A DNA stretch of 64,000 bases from Paratinospora sagittata (lineage: Eukaryota; Streptophyta; Magnoliopsida; Ranunculales; Menispermaceae): positions 11,380,019 to 11,444,018 of the forward strand of contig CM069608.1 in the NCBI GenBank assembly GCA_035771175.1, read 5' to 3'. This document shows positions 33,454-46,204 of this stretch, one piece after another. Every line of letters begins with the position of its first letter. Position 1 is the stretch's first letter. Both the position numbers and the translations under genes were made by a program. The notes under the pieces are model-generated. The model was not told the DNA's origin, did no database searches, and saw only the letters and a program-made list of their open reading frames with translations.

Positions 33454-34871
33454 CCTCAAGCAAAAGGGGGTGTTGCACACCTTGAAATTAGACTTGAGAT
33501 AACAAAAAAGAGGAATAGATAAGGCTTTTGTTAGAATGTTAGCAAGTTGTTATGTAGACGGAACAAAACAAACATGGAGCTTTTTACAATGAATTTTATC
33601 TTGCACAAAATGAACATCGATTTCAATGTATTTAGTTATAGCATGTTGAATGGGATTGGATGCTAAGGCAGCGACACTCACATTATCACACCAAATGAGA
33701 GGAGTGTGAGACAAGGACCTTGAAGTTCTTTTAGTAGACATTGCAACTATGACAGTTTAGCAGATGTGTTGGCCAAGGACTGATATTCACTTTCGATGCT
33801 CGATCGAACAACAACTTGTTGTTGCTTAGAAGACCATGAAATCAATTACACCTAAGGTAGATAACAAAGCCACTAGTAGACCGCCAATCATCCACGCAAC
33901 TTGGCCAATCGGCGTCTGAGAATGCTTCCAAGATAAAAAGAGAACCCGGTTTTAAAAAAAAACTAGTCATTTAGTTAAAGTACCTTCAAGATAACAAAGT
34001 AATCTCTTACAAGCTTGCCAATGCACCGTAGAAGGAGCTCGTACAAACTGACTGAGTTTGTTAAAGATAAACGCAATGTCAGGCCTAGTAATGGACAAGT
34101 ATTGCAAAGTTCCAATAGTGCTACGATACAAATAAGGATCATGAAATGGTTAACCACTAGACAAGCAGAGCTTAGTAGCAACACACGCAAGGGAAGGACT
34201 CAATTTTGCAGTACCATCCATTTTTGTTTTTATCAACAAATTTGTTATGCACTAGGACTACGACATATACAAACCAGAAGCATCACGCCAAATCTCAATC
34301 CCCAAGAAATAGTGAACAACTCCTAAATCTTTCATCGCAAAAATAAAGAGCAGATCTCGTACTAAACGATCAATCAACTTAGCATCACTTCCTGTGATGA
34401 GAATATCATAAACATAAACTAGGAGAAAGAATATATGACCAACAAACTGCAAGATGAAGGGAGACTAATCAAACTTGGAATGAAGAAATCCCCAAGAAAC
34501 CAATGTGATACGAAGTTTTTCGAACCATGCACGGGGCGCTTGTTTGAAACCATGCAAGGCCTTTTATGACAACAAACATGATTAGGATGCATAGAATCAA
34601 TAAGTCCCTCCGGTTGAACCATGAAGACCACTTCAAACAAGGAGCCATTAAGGAAAACATTATTTACATCAAGTTGTCAGCATTCCAACCACGAGTGACA
34701 ACAATAGCTAAAACAATTCGAATAGTAGTAGGCTTTACAATAGGACTAAAAGTCTAAAAATAATCAACACTAGGATTTTGATGAAATTCTTTCGCTATCA
34801 ATCGACTTGTAACGTTGAACCTCACTAACAACACTTAATTTTTGTTTAAACACCCACATGTTACCAACTAG
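33454..34871 (-). pseudogene. Copia reverse transcriptase / RNase H relic, cut by a CACTA end
   Basis: Minus strand. At the right edge LVGNMWVFK starts inside the RT domain, followed by a decayed KARLVAKGFHQ-type region. Then come a GWNADN block, VYDILITGSDAKLIDRLVRD (catalytic box YVDD changed to VYD), FAMKDLGVVHYFLGIEIWRD, and RNase H blocks LIWCDNVSVAALASNPIQHA and KYIEIDVHFVQDKI. Many stops. The N-terminal half is missing because the CACTA terminus begins at 34,872. The remainder was not found in the window. Confidence 0.8.
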
Positions 34872-35200
34872 CACTACAAGAAAAGTCATTTTCAACAACA
34901 TAAAAAACAAGTCGTTATAAGTCTTTAACGGCATGCATACATATGTCGTAAATCCCCAAGTTGTTATAAAGTATTGCTTTCTAACGACATGTTTTGTGAG
35001 CCGTTATAATAGATTTTTACAAATGAGTACAATATTATCAACGACTTATAATAACATGCCCTTAAAATGTTTTCATAGCATATTAATCCAAGCCATTAAA
35101 ACAATATTTTATGACTTATTTTGGATGTCATTAAAACATCTTTCAACAACATACATCAGATGTCATCTTTAATAACCAATACAATTTTTTTTCTTTTATG
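34872..35200 (+). mobile_element. Terminus of a CACTA (En/Spm) DNA transposon
   Basis: Starts CACTACAAGAAAAGTCATTT, the diagnostic CACTA terminal repeat, at a sharp junction with copia coding sequence (TAG immediately before would be the 3-bp target copy). The next 300 bases hold many subterminal words of the CGTTATAA / AACGACAT type in both orientations, as in CACTA subterminal repeats. No matching opposite end (TTTTCTTGTAGTG) was found to the right, so the element extends past later insertions or out of the window. Confidence 0.75.
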
Positions 35201-36072
35201 ATCTCGTATACATATATTATTTACATATATACTTTTCATATTCAACATCAACTCAAATTAAATTAATCTCATTTCATCAATAACATCAATGTCTACAAAA
35301 TATAAATTATTACATCCATGAACAAATTATATTGACTACTAATTTTAATAAAAAGATAAATTCAATTGCATGTTTATATGAGTATTTGTCTCTAAGTGCA
35401 AAAAACAAAACCAATAAACTATGAATGTTCAGTAATCATCTTCGTTGCCAACAAGTTAAGTATTTTTACTCATCATTTGCACCATGAAACCTACATGAAA
35501 GTGAAAAATACATTAGTCAATAGAAAAACATAATAAATAAAAAATACATGAAAAAATCTCAAGTATAATAAAATTGAGAAAAAAAAATTACAATACATTT
35601 TACATTAAAATATTAACACATTTTTTGAGTCAACACTGAAAAAAAATTTGGCAGAGTCTCTTTTCTTTTTTTGACTTATAATTTTTTTTTCACATGTATA
35701 ACTCCTGTCGCATTCACTTCAAAATATTTCAAACATATTATTTCCTTACATCCAAAACTATATTTAATTTATAAATACAATTTCACATCCACATAAGAAA
35801 AAGATTATAAATATCAACTCCACGTCATAAAAAAAACAATTCACATCCACATAAAAAAAAAATGCATGCTATTTTGGCTAAATTAACTTAATACCTAATT
35901 CATTTATTCGTCTGTCATACATACATCACAAACCTTAAATAAGACACAATCATTATCCAATCACACCCACTTAAACAAAAAATATGTATTTGTCATATCC
36001 ATAAAATTAATACAATTAATGCATAAAAAAAACTAACATTCTCACCTCCATAAATATTTTGCCTTTCCATGT
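35201..36072. other. AT-rich interior of the CACTA element, unassigned
   Basis: No coding region seen. Very AT-rich, with AAAATTAC/CATAAAAA words. Confidence 0.35.
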
Positions 36073-37587
36073 TGGTTGTAAATATTTTATAATTCAAATC
36101 ACAAGTGCACGATTATCAAATAATAATATAATCCGATGGTGAATTAGGTTATTGTCTACAGAGATAGCAATTTTACTATTTAAAATGTCCAAAACTACTA
36201 AGGTCTTGATTTTATCTAAGTGATCAAAACGGGATGATTAATATGCTGGAATTTAAAGTAACTAAACTTAAAACTAATTTATGCAATTAAACTGAGAATT
36301 AGAGAAAACCAATAAATAGAGATGATAGAAAGATGACTTCACTATGTCGTTTTATATGGATTTCAAAAGATAATGCTATTGAGTTAATTCTTAGGTTTAT
36401 AAATTATGAATCCTAATTTGTTCAAACCCTTCTCTCCAATGCAAATTAACAATTAAAGCATGCATTAAGATCTATGATTCAATTCAAATGATTTTAAAGG
36501 GGTTGTAGGTCTATCGACTAGATATAAACTCCTTAGGTTACAATTCACTTGTTTAGATTTGAAAACACCTATCTCGAGTGTAAGAATTCGAATCCAAAAT
36601 CATTCAATAAGTGGCCAACAAGTTGAAAACATTAAGCATGAAAAATTGCAAATTAACTAATTAAATTACCCAACAACACACAAACAATGAAAATCAATCC
36701 ATATAATCCATCATGGATCAATCAACCTCTCTAATAGAAATTTAGCTCATATTTAAATTCGTAGTTATAAAAGTAAGAGATAAAGAAGAATTCATCATTA
36801 CAAATTGAAATAGAAAATGAAATTAGAAAACTCCCTTTAACAAGTTGATCTCCTTCTTCAAGTCTCTTCTTTAATCTGCAACTCTTCTTCTACCTCTTTC
36901 TTGCCTCCTTCTCTCAATCTTAACCCTAATTAGTTGCTATCTAATTTTCTAGAATGAGAGATAATATCAAAATAAAACCCTAAAATAAGTTTTATACACA
37001 AGTGGGTTGAATTACAAAAATGGGCCAAGAGCTTTCGTCAAAAACTAGAAAAATCCCGCAAGTATTTTTGTAATGGCACAACGGCGCCCAGAACACAACA
37101 TTTCTTTATTTCTTCTTTTTGTAACGGCGTTGCGGTGCTCGGAGTGCATTTTGCACACTTTGCCTTTTGTACTAAGCCGAATTTCTTCACTTCTTTGCAC
37201 ACTTCTTATACATGTTCATGATTCCTTTTTAGCCTCATTTACACCACTTTAAAACTTTTATTCTCCTACAAAACAAAACACAAAAACACAAGTAAGTGAT
37301 ATATATTAATTAAGTGATAAAAATCTAAATGCAAGTATGTATTATCATGTAAAATATGAGATTATTAATGCAACTAATGATTTAAGAAAAAATTCCTAAA
37401 AATCAATATTATTTTCCTAAACTACTCTAATGCATGTAACTCATGAAAACACCTAAAACTAACCTCTAAAACTCATCAAAACACCTAAACGAACCTAAAA
37501 CAACTATATGAACCTAAAAACTAACTAAATGAACCTAAAAACCTAACAAAACATCATGTAAAACACTAAGCAAAACTCAATTTATCA
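36073..37587 (-). mobile_element. LTR of a non-autonomous gypsy-like element
   Basis: On the minus strand it begins TGATAAATTGAGTTTTGC (37,587) right after a polypurine tract AAGTTTGGGAGAATT, and ends AAATATTTACAACCA (36,073). GC-rich dyad words (GGCACAACGGCGCC near 37,075 and GTAACGGCGTTGCGG near 37,121) sit in otherwise AT-rich sequence. It is the downstream LTR of the element encoding the 39,104-40,156 ORF. The other LTR was not identified. Confidence 0.55.
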
Positions 37588-39103
37588 AATTCTCCCAAAC
37601 TTAAACTTTGAACGTCCCGAGCAAAGAGAAAAATGAAAGTTGAACAACAAACTTTTCACATATTCTAAGATGAACAGGGATTTGACTAACTAGAATGGAT
37701 TGTAATGATCTCAAAGACAATACAAATTTCATCCAACATAAAATAGGGAAAACTTTGACAGTTTAGCCTTGTTGTCTAAAATTTCAACCTACAAGCCATG
37801 CCTTTTTTTCTATCCTTATTAACAAGCAAGCATACAAATCAAACACATGACCACTCATAAATCATATAAATCATGTAAGCAAGAAAGAAATATGATCTCA
37901 ATGAAATAAAACATGACTTCATCTGCTTGTTTTTCACCCTTCTCTCTACTAATGTAGGTTTCATACCAATCAAGATCAATAGGTCTTTACATAGCTTGTA
38001 ATGCAAGGCTAGGGCTAAGGGTATGTCAAAGTGGATACATTGAAGCTTAATGCACCCAAACATCTTTGTTACATCAACCATTTTACACACATCCCATACC
38101 TTACACATGAACCAAAACCAAACATTACCCAACCAAGATTTTTCACATTTTTCATTCTCGTTACCCCAAATACACCCCCAAACTTATTCATTTAACAGAT
38201 TGATGAAGAAAATTTATTTTCTTTTTTCCTTCCTTTTCATTCTTTTTATTTTTTTCATTCTTCTTATTTTTCTCATTCTTCATTTTTTTTTCACTCTTCA
38301 ATCATGAAATTCTTGTTTTGAACCTTCTTTTATCAACTTCATAAACATTCTCATCACATAGCCAATTTCACTACATTCCCATGCAAAATAACCCAATCCC
38401 CATTACAACACATTTCTCAAAGTGTTAAGGGTGCAAAGGTGAAAACAAAGGAAGAAAAAAAAATTAATGGTCTTGGCTAATGTTTTTAGGTGACAACAAA
38501 CAAGATAAAGGCTCAAAAACAGGGTTACTAGGGGCAATACATAATTGGGTAAGCTTTATGGCTCAATCGATCCAAAAATGGCCTAAATCATGTCTCCAGT
38601 GGTGCGATTCCTAGGATTTCGCCTCAAGAAGTGATCAAATAAGTTCTAGAGTCAAGTTTTGAAAAAAATTGAGATCTAAGGATGCTTACTTACAAAATCT
38701 CAATTTAACATTCAAGTAGCACTCATGATCATGATTCCATACTCAAAAGCCAACAAAGATATCCAATAAACATAGCAAGTAGATCAAACACACATATTTA
38801 AGAGTATTATCTAATTTTCCAAGGTTTATGCTCAGAAACGAGTGCTAATCCTATCATAGATCATCTATTCAAGATCAAATCAATTCAAAGCTCCTAAAGA
38901 AATATGGATTTATTCATGACCTAGCATTTATTCAAACAGAAAACAAAAACAAAAAATTTCAAAAGTTACACTAAAACATGCAATTTAAACATGCAAACTT
39001 CTCCCAAACTTAAATCTAGCATTGTCATCAATGATAAATAAAGTCAAATGCAAATGACACAAATATATTAAGGGAAAGGTTCAAGAGACGCCCTTAGACT
39101 TCA
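37588..39103 (-). other. 3' untranslated region of the non-autonomous element
   Basis: Non-coding, AT-rich, bounded by two similar polypurine-type motifs on the minus strand (AAGTTTGGGAGAATT near 37,590-37,606 and AAGTTTGGGAGAAGTTTG near 39,000-39,017). No gene. Confidence 0.45.
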
Positions 39104-40156
39104 TTAGTCATCCTCCTCCTCTTCTTCTTGATAATCCTGGAGTTGTCGTGGTTGTGGAAATTGGACAGCACCAGAGCCAGCATTAAGGTCGCACGCACTA
39201 AACATCTGCACCAATGATGAATTAAACTCGAATGAGTAATTCATAAATTGCTCCATGTGGTGCCTTTGATTTCGGACCTCGTGCTCCAGATGGTTAATTC
39301 TTTCAGACATTGATGAAGGATGTGCACGAGGGCGCCTAGATGAAGTGGCACCTGTACTTGGTTCCCATCCAGGAAGTATCTCGACGTCCTCTTCCGGTTT
39401 CAATTACAGCTCGAGGGTACAGTAACTCGTCATCTTGGCTCCATGTAACTCCTGCCTTATGACATAAGGCACATATTAATGAAGGATGAGTAAGCCCCCT
39501 ACTTGTTGGAGGCTTAATGTTGTAGATGATGGAATCTTGAATTACTTTTCCAACATCTATTGATATCCTAGACATTATAGCAAACAGAAGAGCTACCCGA
39601 TATTTGGTTATATCATTCTTGTGATCTCTCGGAATCATCTTAGCACTAAAAAAATTCAACCATGCCTTGCTTATGCTAGACAACCCTTTCTTTGACATTA
39701 TGGTTGGAACCCCTTTGTAATATTTCCATTCAGCCCCTCGTGGACAAAGAGTGTTGATTATGTTTTCAGTGTCAATCCCCTCAACAATATATTTAGAGTA
39801 CTCGTCATCCTCTATGTTTGGCAGCCCATACAATGCATTGATAGTGGTTTTATCAAATGAAACCATTTTCCTTCGCACAAACACTTTGGTATCATTGCGC
39901 TTATGGACATTGGCATATAATTCTCGCACGACAGGAATAATTGCGGGCTAGGTTGTCGTGCAAAGGTCTGCCAACCTCTCACAGCAATCATTCTAGCGAG
40001 CTCAGAGTTCTATGTAGGAGGGACACACACACCCCTTTCTTTAATTAGGTTTCTCTTTGCCACATATTCATAAAATTGTTTAGAGGTTTCATAACTAGTA
40101 AAACGTGCATGATCATACAATTGGGAAGATGAACCTCTAGCCCATTTTGGTACCAT
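39104..40156 (-). pseudogene. 'Putative plant transposon protein' ORF with a C-terminal coiled coil
   Basis: Minus strand, possible start at 40,156 (MVPKWARGSSSQLYDHARF). It continues through KERGVCVPPT and RGWQTFARQPS, then after a frameshift near 39,955 VRELYANVHKRND, TTINALYGLPNIEDDEY, GAEWKYYKG, KAWLNFFSAKMIPRDHKND and RGLTHPSLICALCHKAGV. This is the conserved domain found in ORFs of many plant LTR retrotransposons (Pfam 'Putative plant transposon protein'). A second frameshift near 39,400 leads to ERINHLEHEVRNQRHHMEQF, a short coiled coil, and an acidic end (EEEEEDD). One in-frame stop near 40,017. Function of the family is unknown. It likely belongs with the LTR at 36,073-37,587. Confidence 0.75.
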
Positions 40157-40499
40157 ATCAATGGTATTGATATCAGCAACTCTTCAACAAAAAATCAACC
40201 CAACAAAGCCAAGATGGAACACAAATGCAATCAACAACACTCAAAGGGTAAACTCCAACATGACCACCAAACTTGGATGCAATTTCCACACTAATCAACT
40301 AAATTTAGCCAAACTCACATTCATTCTATTTTTACCATTCCAAATCCATGAGAAATACATTCACCAAACCCAAAATTGGATGAAATCCTCTCTATTATCA
40401 TCAATCTTCAATGCAAATCTCAACTATCACCAAAGTTTCTCAAAATGAACCACAAAAATAAAAGAGAAACTTACAAAGTGTAGTAGATGCAAGAAATCT
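40157..40499. other. Unassigned spacer
   Basis: AT-rich sequence between the two minus-strand relics; no coding support for the plus open stretch at 40,161-40,448. Confidence 0.4.
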
Positions 40500-41835
40500 G
40501 AAATAGTGCTTCACCTGTTATTGAGTTTTGATCTTGAGAAGTAAACATTTTCGAGTACTCTTTCAATCATCTCTAAACAAAATAAAATACCAAAGTCAAT
40601 AGCCATTTGTAACAAATTGATGAACAATGATCACATAGTTTTAAAAGTAAAATGTCATTACCAATGACTCGCCAATTGCTTCGTTATTAGGTTTTTCATC
40701 CTTTTTTATATGTGCTTGAGTTCATACTTGAGCTCATACTTGAGCTCTATTAACTGATGGATCCTCCTTTTTTCTATCATAAAAATGAAAATAATGTATA
40801 GAACTATATGGAAATAAGATCGAAAGGAATTAAAAAGAAAACGTATATCATTTCATCCTCCATTCGTGCATAGCCTTTACGATTCATAGTGTGTGGAGTA
40901 GTCTGTTTTACTCTCATCTTTTGAAACCTCCACTCTTTGCCAATTTATTTACAAAGATCAAAAAAATTATATATACTATAAGAATAAAATGAAGGAAACT
41001 TTATTCTATATGAGAATCTACTTACTTTGAATTGAGGTGACAATATGATAACAAATTCAACTCAAATATGGGACATAACATTTGCAGGCATGATGCAGGA
41101 AAGACGAGAATGAAAATTTGGCTTCTTAGCTACCTCTCTTACTTTTCTTGAGAGCCTAGACTTAACGTCTCTTCATAACTTATTCATCACCCTTAGAATA
41201 AATTCCTTGTAGTATTCATCAATGACAAATTGTTGTTGTATTCACATAATTAGACGTTTCAAACTATGAATTGTTACGAAAGAATGTAAAAATTATAAGC
41301 ATAACATTGAAATAAATATTACCTTTGCCAAAACCCATAACTTATCTTTAACAAAGTAATCCATAAGATCCCAAGTTTCAATGTTTATAGGTGTTACTTC
41401 TCGTACTAAAACCCCAAGGAAAGAACTAATTTTTTTTTTTACTCTTCTCCTATTGCCCGGTCTCTTTCATTGAATTGAATATTCTTTTGTTCTCCATGTC
41501 TAGTTGTAATCATAAACATCCTTGTAGGACCCCTAGTTTTTTTTTCATATCCTTGTGGCTAGAAGCATCGAGGGTATCTTGTACTTGGGGTGAGTTAGTA
41601 GATGCAATAGAGATCCTTTAATTATTTTTCCTAATTGGGCCAGTTGTAGCAGTTTCAACTTGTCTTCTTCTTCTTCTTCTTTTTATTTCCCTTTTAAGGG
41701 GATTCAACTTAACAATAGACAATAAATAAATTAATAGTTACTTTTGTAATCAAACAATATTCGCAACATCATCCATAAAATGCAATGATATAAAATGATA
41801 TCATAACATACCTCTAATTGATCTTTTGCGGCCAT
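40500..41835 (-). pseudogene. Multi-exon Transposase_24-like (Ptta/En/Spm) gene relic
   Basis: Found by piecing exons on the minus strand. Exon 1 starts ATGGCCGCAAAAGATCAATT (41,835) and ends at a GTATGT donor (near 41,812). Exon 2 (about 41,712-41,330) gives RGPTRMFMITTRHGEQKNIQ and, past one stop, FLGVLVREVTPINIETWDL and VKDKLWVLAK. Exon 3 (about 41,245-41,025) gives FVIDEYYKEFILRVMNKL, a stop where Trp is expected, then RDVKSRLSRKVREVAKK. Exon 4 (about 40,945-40,855) gives EWRFQKMRVKQ and TMNRKGYARMEDEM. Later exons give THxKKD-like QAHIKKDEKPNNEA (near 40,700). This order matches the plant Transposase_24 family. Several stops make it a pseudogene. It may be the second gene of the CACTA element whose end is at 34,872. 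Confidence 0.65.
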
Positions 41836-44686
41836 TGCAACTAAGAATCTTATACCTGTACTAGCATATAATTTTAGATGCAATATAAAAAATGCAATAA
41901 AAAATTTGCAAAAGATAGTAAATTTTCTTTAAACAAAAAGAACCGTAAAAAATTACACAATTACACAATAGTAACCTCACAATCTCTCCTCACATAAGAC
42001 TCTTCTCAATCCCTATCTATAATATTTGTATCAAGTCTAGATACATCAAGTGGTGTAAGCACATTCATCATACATCCCTAACTCATGATATCCTCTTGGT
42101 GGAGCTTTAAGTACGACATACCAATTTAATATATCATTTTTCCTAAAGTAAAAAACTTGTTTTGCTTGCGATGCAAGGATGAAAGGTTTCCTTGATTTTT
42201 TCCTTGATGGAGATTCACTAATGTGAATCCATGTGGCAACCCCCAACCCCAGACCACCATCCCCCACGGGACAACATGCGAAATTTTAGGGCAGGACGCC
42301 TGACATAAGCATCTCCAACCATCCTACATCATACATTAAGATGGCTGAGACCCTAGAAGCCTCATCACCACACCTAGGCATTCCTGTCATAGAAACAACT
42401 TGTAGGTTTTTGTAACAGTTCTACTATCCACAACTATGCAACCTAAATTGATAGGATCTTCAAATACAAAAACAAGGTACCATCTCATTCCATTATAATT
42501 TAATTCAAGTCCAAAGTCTAGGGTCCCATGACCCAATCAGCAAGTGTATCAAAATAAATACAATTCTCCCAAAAATGACGACCCATAAGCCCACCTACAT
42601 CCACATATGACCCTTCCACAAGAACATACTACTCAAACTCACCATCTAAGTATCATGTGTTATATATATAGTTACAAAAGTACAAAAGATACATGATAAA
42701 TTCATCCATATACAAAAATCACAAAAGTCTTTCTAGCACTCACACCATGCCTAACTCCAAGTGGCTAGGTCCTTAACTAATCACAATCCCTTTCCCTTTG
42801 AGAAGGACCTGAAAAAGGAACAAGGGTGAGCCAACGGTGCCCAGTGAATAAAATTTTATTATGCCATCAAATACTCATCAATAAAGTCATGTATGCATGA
42901 ATGTGTCATGAGATGATAAAACCATATATTACATATGCATATCAAGCATTCCATCATATAAAAAATGCAAATGAAATCCATTTCCATATTCTGGCCCAGA
43001 CTCCGTCGTGAGATATTGTGTAACACCCCGTACTATATGGGTATCTACAGTGTATAGTACACTGTGCCGGTCATGACGTCAGCCAACGTCAGGGGCGTCG
43101 TGACATATTGTGATCTAGGACTCGCAGTCCAGATGTTAGTCGTGAGACATAGCACCGCAGTACTAGACCCGAGACAGAGAATATTGAACGGAGTCTTTAG
43201 CAGATGTCTCGAAGGAGCATGGCTTTCTACTCACGTTCTTTCCACATCCAAAAACCTCCTATGGTATGATAATGCCTCCTAATGGCACATTAAGCCTAGC
43301 TAAGTCTTACATGGAAGGGTTCTTTGCAGAGCATTCCCCAACCACGGGACCAACATCCATGACCTCGCTTGAACCAATTAGGCCATACATAACAATACCA
43401 CAAGGTTTTACATACAATGCAACAATAATAAAGCACATTTCATGTGGTGACCCCACACCCCGGACCACCAACCCCGCAGGGAATGGCGTGCGGAATGCCA
43501 GGGCAGGACGCCCCGCGTAGGCATTTCCTGCCACACCCTGGGTTGCACAGTGTGCCCCCTACCCAGGTGTGGGCGCACCCCCTCGGGGCGAACGCCTAGC
43601 CATAGTACCACATAATATTGTCACATCTAGCCGAATTCGCAATACCCAACAGGGCCCTAGTAACAGAGTAGATCATTTACCCCCACTATTCATGAATAAT
43701 GTAGGGCCTCCCCCCAAGTCGAACTCGCAACCTCCCCCTTAAGAGGTTAGATTTCGCACTTGGAGTAGCCACTAAATGTCCAATCCATTTAATACACCAA
43801 ATTTTCATTCTCATTTATCCTTTTATTCAATCAATCCTAACCCATATCAATTCATGGTTTAATGGTCCCATGCATAAATAAGTTAACATATGCATTATAC
43901 TTTAATTTAACATGACCCATATACAATTTATAATACACATATTTATATACATTATCAAGCATCAACTATACAAACATTAAACAACCATCAAACAAACACC
44001 AACCATATCAAGGCAACACATAGAGTTTGGGCAAAATGCAATTGGGTTATGGGCTAGATGAAATAATTTTTTGGGGCGTCACATTTCATGCCTCAACGCA
44101 TACAACATATAGTAATATGATGACATAAGAGATTGAACATAATCGAAGTTCTACTCACAACCAAGCCAACTAGAGGCGATGCTAAACCACACACAAAGAA
44201 TCCAATCCAACTCAATTACCAACCAATATCAAGATCTTGTAATACATATCAATTCACATACACATATCAAATTTATGATCAATATCTCATACTCAAATAT
44301 ACCACTATGTCCAATCCCCAACATAGTTAATTTAGGTCCATATAATCCACATAACTCTAATTCAACCACAATTACCAATTCTCAACACATAGGCACCATT
44401 TATGCCCAATACACATGACTTAAGTCAACACTTAAGTCTAGGTCACTACACCATTTATCAAGGAAAATTCCATCATTTTGCATCTCAATTAACATGAAAT
44501 TAGCACAATTCATCACATAAGTTCACAATCCCCAAATTCACATTAAAACACAACTTATGCCCACAATTAGGGTAGGTCCTACAATTGCCAACTTGGGCCA
44601 ATTCCAACCCTAATCATTCCAATTCATGTGAAATCAATCACAATTTGCCCAAATCCTCAATTCATATCTATTTACAACTGTAATGA
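41836..44686 (-). mobile_element. LTR-retrotransposon debris, GC-richer, probably gypsy LTR sequence
   Basis: No coding domain. On the minus strand a TTCACTGGGCACCGTTGGCT segment followed by CACCCTTGTTCCTTTTTCAG (near 42,795-42,845) resembles the 3' part of chromovirus-type LTRs. TGTAACACCCCG at 43,020 (plus) and TGTGACGCCCC read inward from about 44,087 (minus) look like LTR starts in opposite orientations. A GC-rich word set occurs twice: GGACCACCAACCCCG with GGGCAGGACGCC near 43,460-43,510 and a diverged form near 42,255-42,300. The apparent open frames here (for example 43,064-43,611) are not genes. Confidence 0.4.
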
Positions 44687-46204
44687 CCCACATTCTCATA
44701 TGATGTCATGATAATGTGGAATGCCCGAATCTAGATGTTTGTGTATGTGTTCGTATACGGTGTAATTTTATGTTGATTTGGTTATAACTTTATGAGAGGT
44801 GTCTCAAATGGATTCGGGGATAAAAATGGGTCTGGAACGCATTTTTACATAGAAATCGACCTATTACACACAAAATTCTAATGTGTATTGAGCGCGTAAT
44901 GGAAAAGTTTAGATTTAGTGTTCTAGGTAGGAGAGAAGCGCGCTCCTGCTAGGAGAAGCTCGCTCCTTGCGCAACAGAGAGCAAAATCTGTCTCAAAACA
45001 AATAGAAGCGCGTTCCTCACTAATTTGGGTTGTTTTTAAGTGATTTTAGAGCATGGGCTACGTACAATAAAAGGGGAAAAAAACTTATTTCTTCCCATTT
45101 TGAGTTGAGAACAAGTTGAGCAAGGGAGAAAGGGGGAGAGTTAGGCCTCCAAGGGGATTCTTCACCAAATCCACCCAAGGTACGTGTTTCTCCTCTAATT
45201 TTCTTCTTGAAATCACTAATGGAGTTGAATGAGAGCTTTCTCTCGGTCTAGATCTCTCTATGAGCCACGGATTTGGGTAAACCCAAGTTAGGGTTTCATG
45301 TGCATGTGCCCAAAATGGCTAGGAAATAGCATGAATGAGTGTTTTTGACCCTTAGCTATGCCTAATGTGTATTTTCCAAGCTTTTCACCACATTTTGGGT
45401 GAGCTTGAGGATAGGGTTTCAAAGGAAACCCTAAAATTCGAGAATGCATGTGTCTTTATTGGGTTTCTATGATATCTTTGAGCAAGTTAGAGGCATTCGC
45501 TATGGTTTTCACTAAGGTTTGCTTGTTAGACCATGTATTTGACCTAAACCCTAAAACATGGACTTAGGGCTTTCTAAATGGCATGCGTGTGAACTATGTC
45601 ATGCATTTGGACGAATGTTGATGATCCATAGTGTTAATTGATGATTTTTCATGATATGAAAGGGTGATTAGTACAATTTCCCTATGTCTTATTGTTGGGA
45701 TTTTGCCCAATTTGGGGCTTTTGGTCCAATTGACTTAAATGTGTTTAATTGAGATGAAAATTAGTTATTTGGGCCCAAATTGAGTTAGATTATGCTAAAT
45801 TGAGCATGGGATGGAATGAAATTGACTTATGTTGGGCTAGGCCTAGTCATTGTATGAGCATGAAATTAGGCATGATGGGTGCCTATGGGTTAAATCATGA
45901 ATTGTGGGGTTGTGTAGTATTCCTACATAAACTATGATGGTGATAGATGAATTAGCCTAAGTTGGATATGTGGGGACTTAGGCTAGGAATTTGTGAATAT
46001 TGGGAATTTAGTAGGATTTATGCAATTGATCATGTTTAGTCTTGGTTATGAATGTGAATTTTATCCATTTAAGGACATTGTGATTAAATTAGCCAAGTTG
46101 AGGATAATTTGCTTGGTAAATTCGCTTGTGATGGGTTGTGAGTATTTCTATCTTGGTCTTATGTGTGGCATTGTATTAAATAAATCTTGTTTTTATGAAC
46201 TGTT
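44687..46204 (+). mobile_element. Probable gypsy-type LTR, plus orientation, truncated by a SIRE LTR
   Basis: Starts TGTAATGACCCACATTCTC. It has the look of a long plant gypsy LTR: GC-dyad words (GAAGCGCGCTCC near 44,936; GAAGCGCGTTCC near 45,006), then ACCCAAGGTACGTG near 45,174 and repeated GGGTTTC words. It ends where the SIRE LTR begins at 46,205. No coding domain. Confidence 0.4.

Noticed and set aside
43064..43611. Overlapping frames on both strands in a GC-richer stretch
   Set aside because: They lie in LTR-like debris, overlap on both strands, and have no domain; open because of higher GC content.
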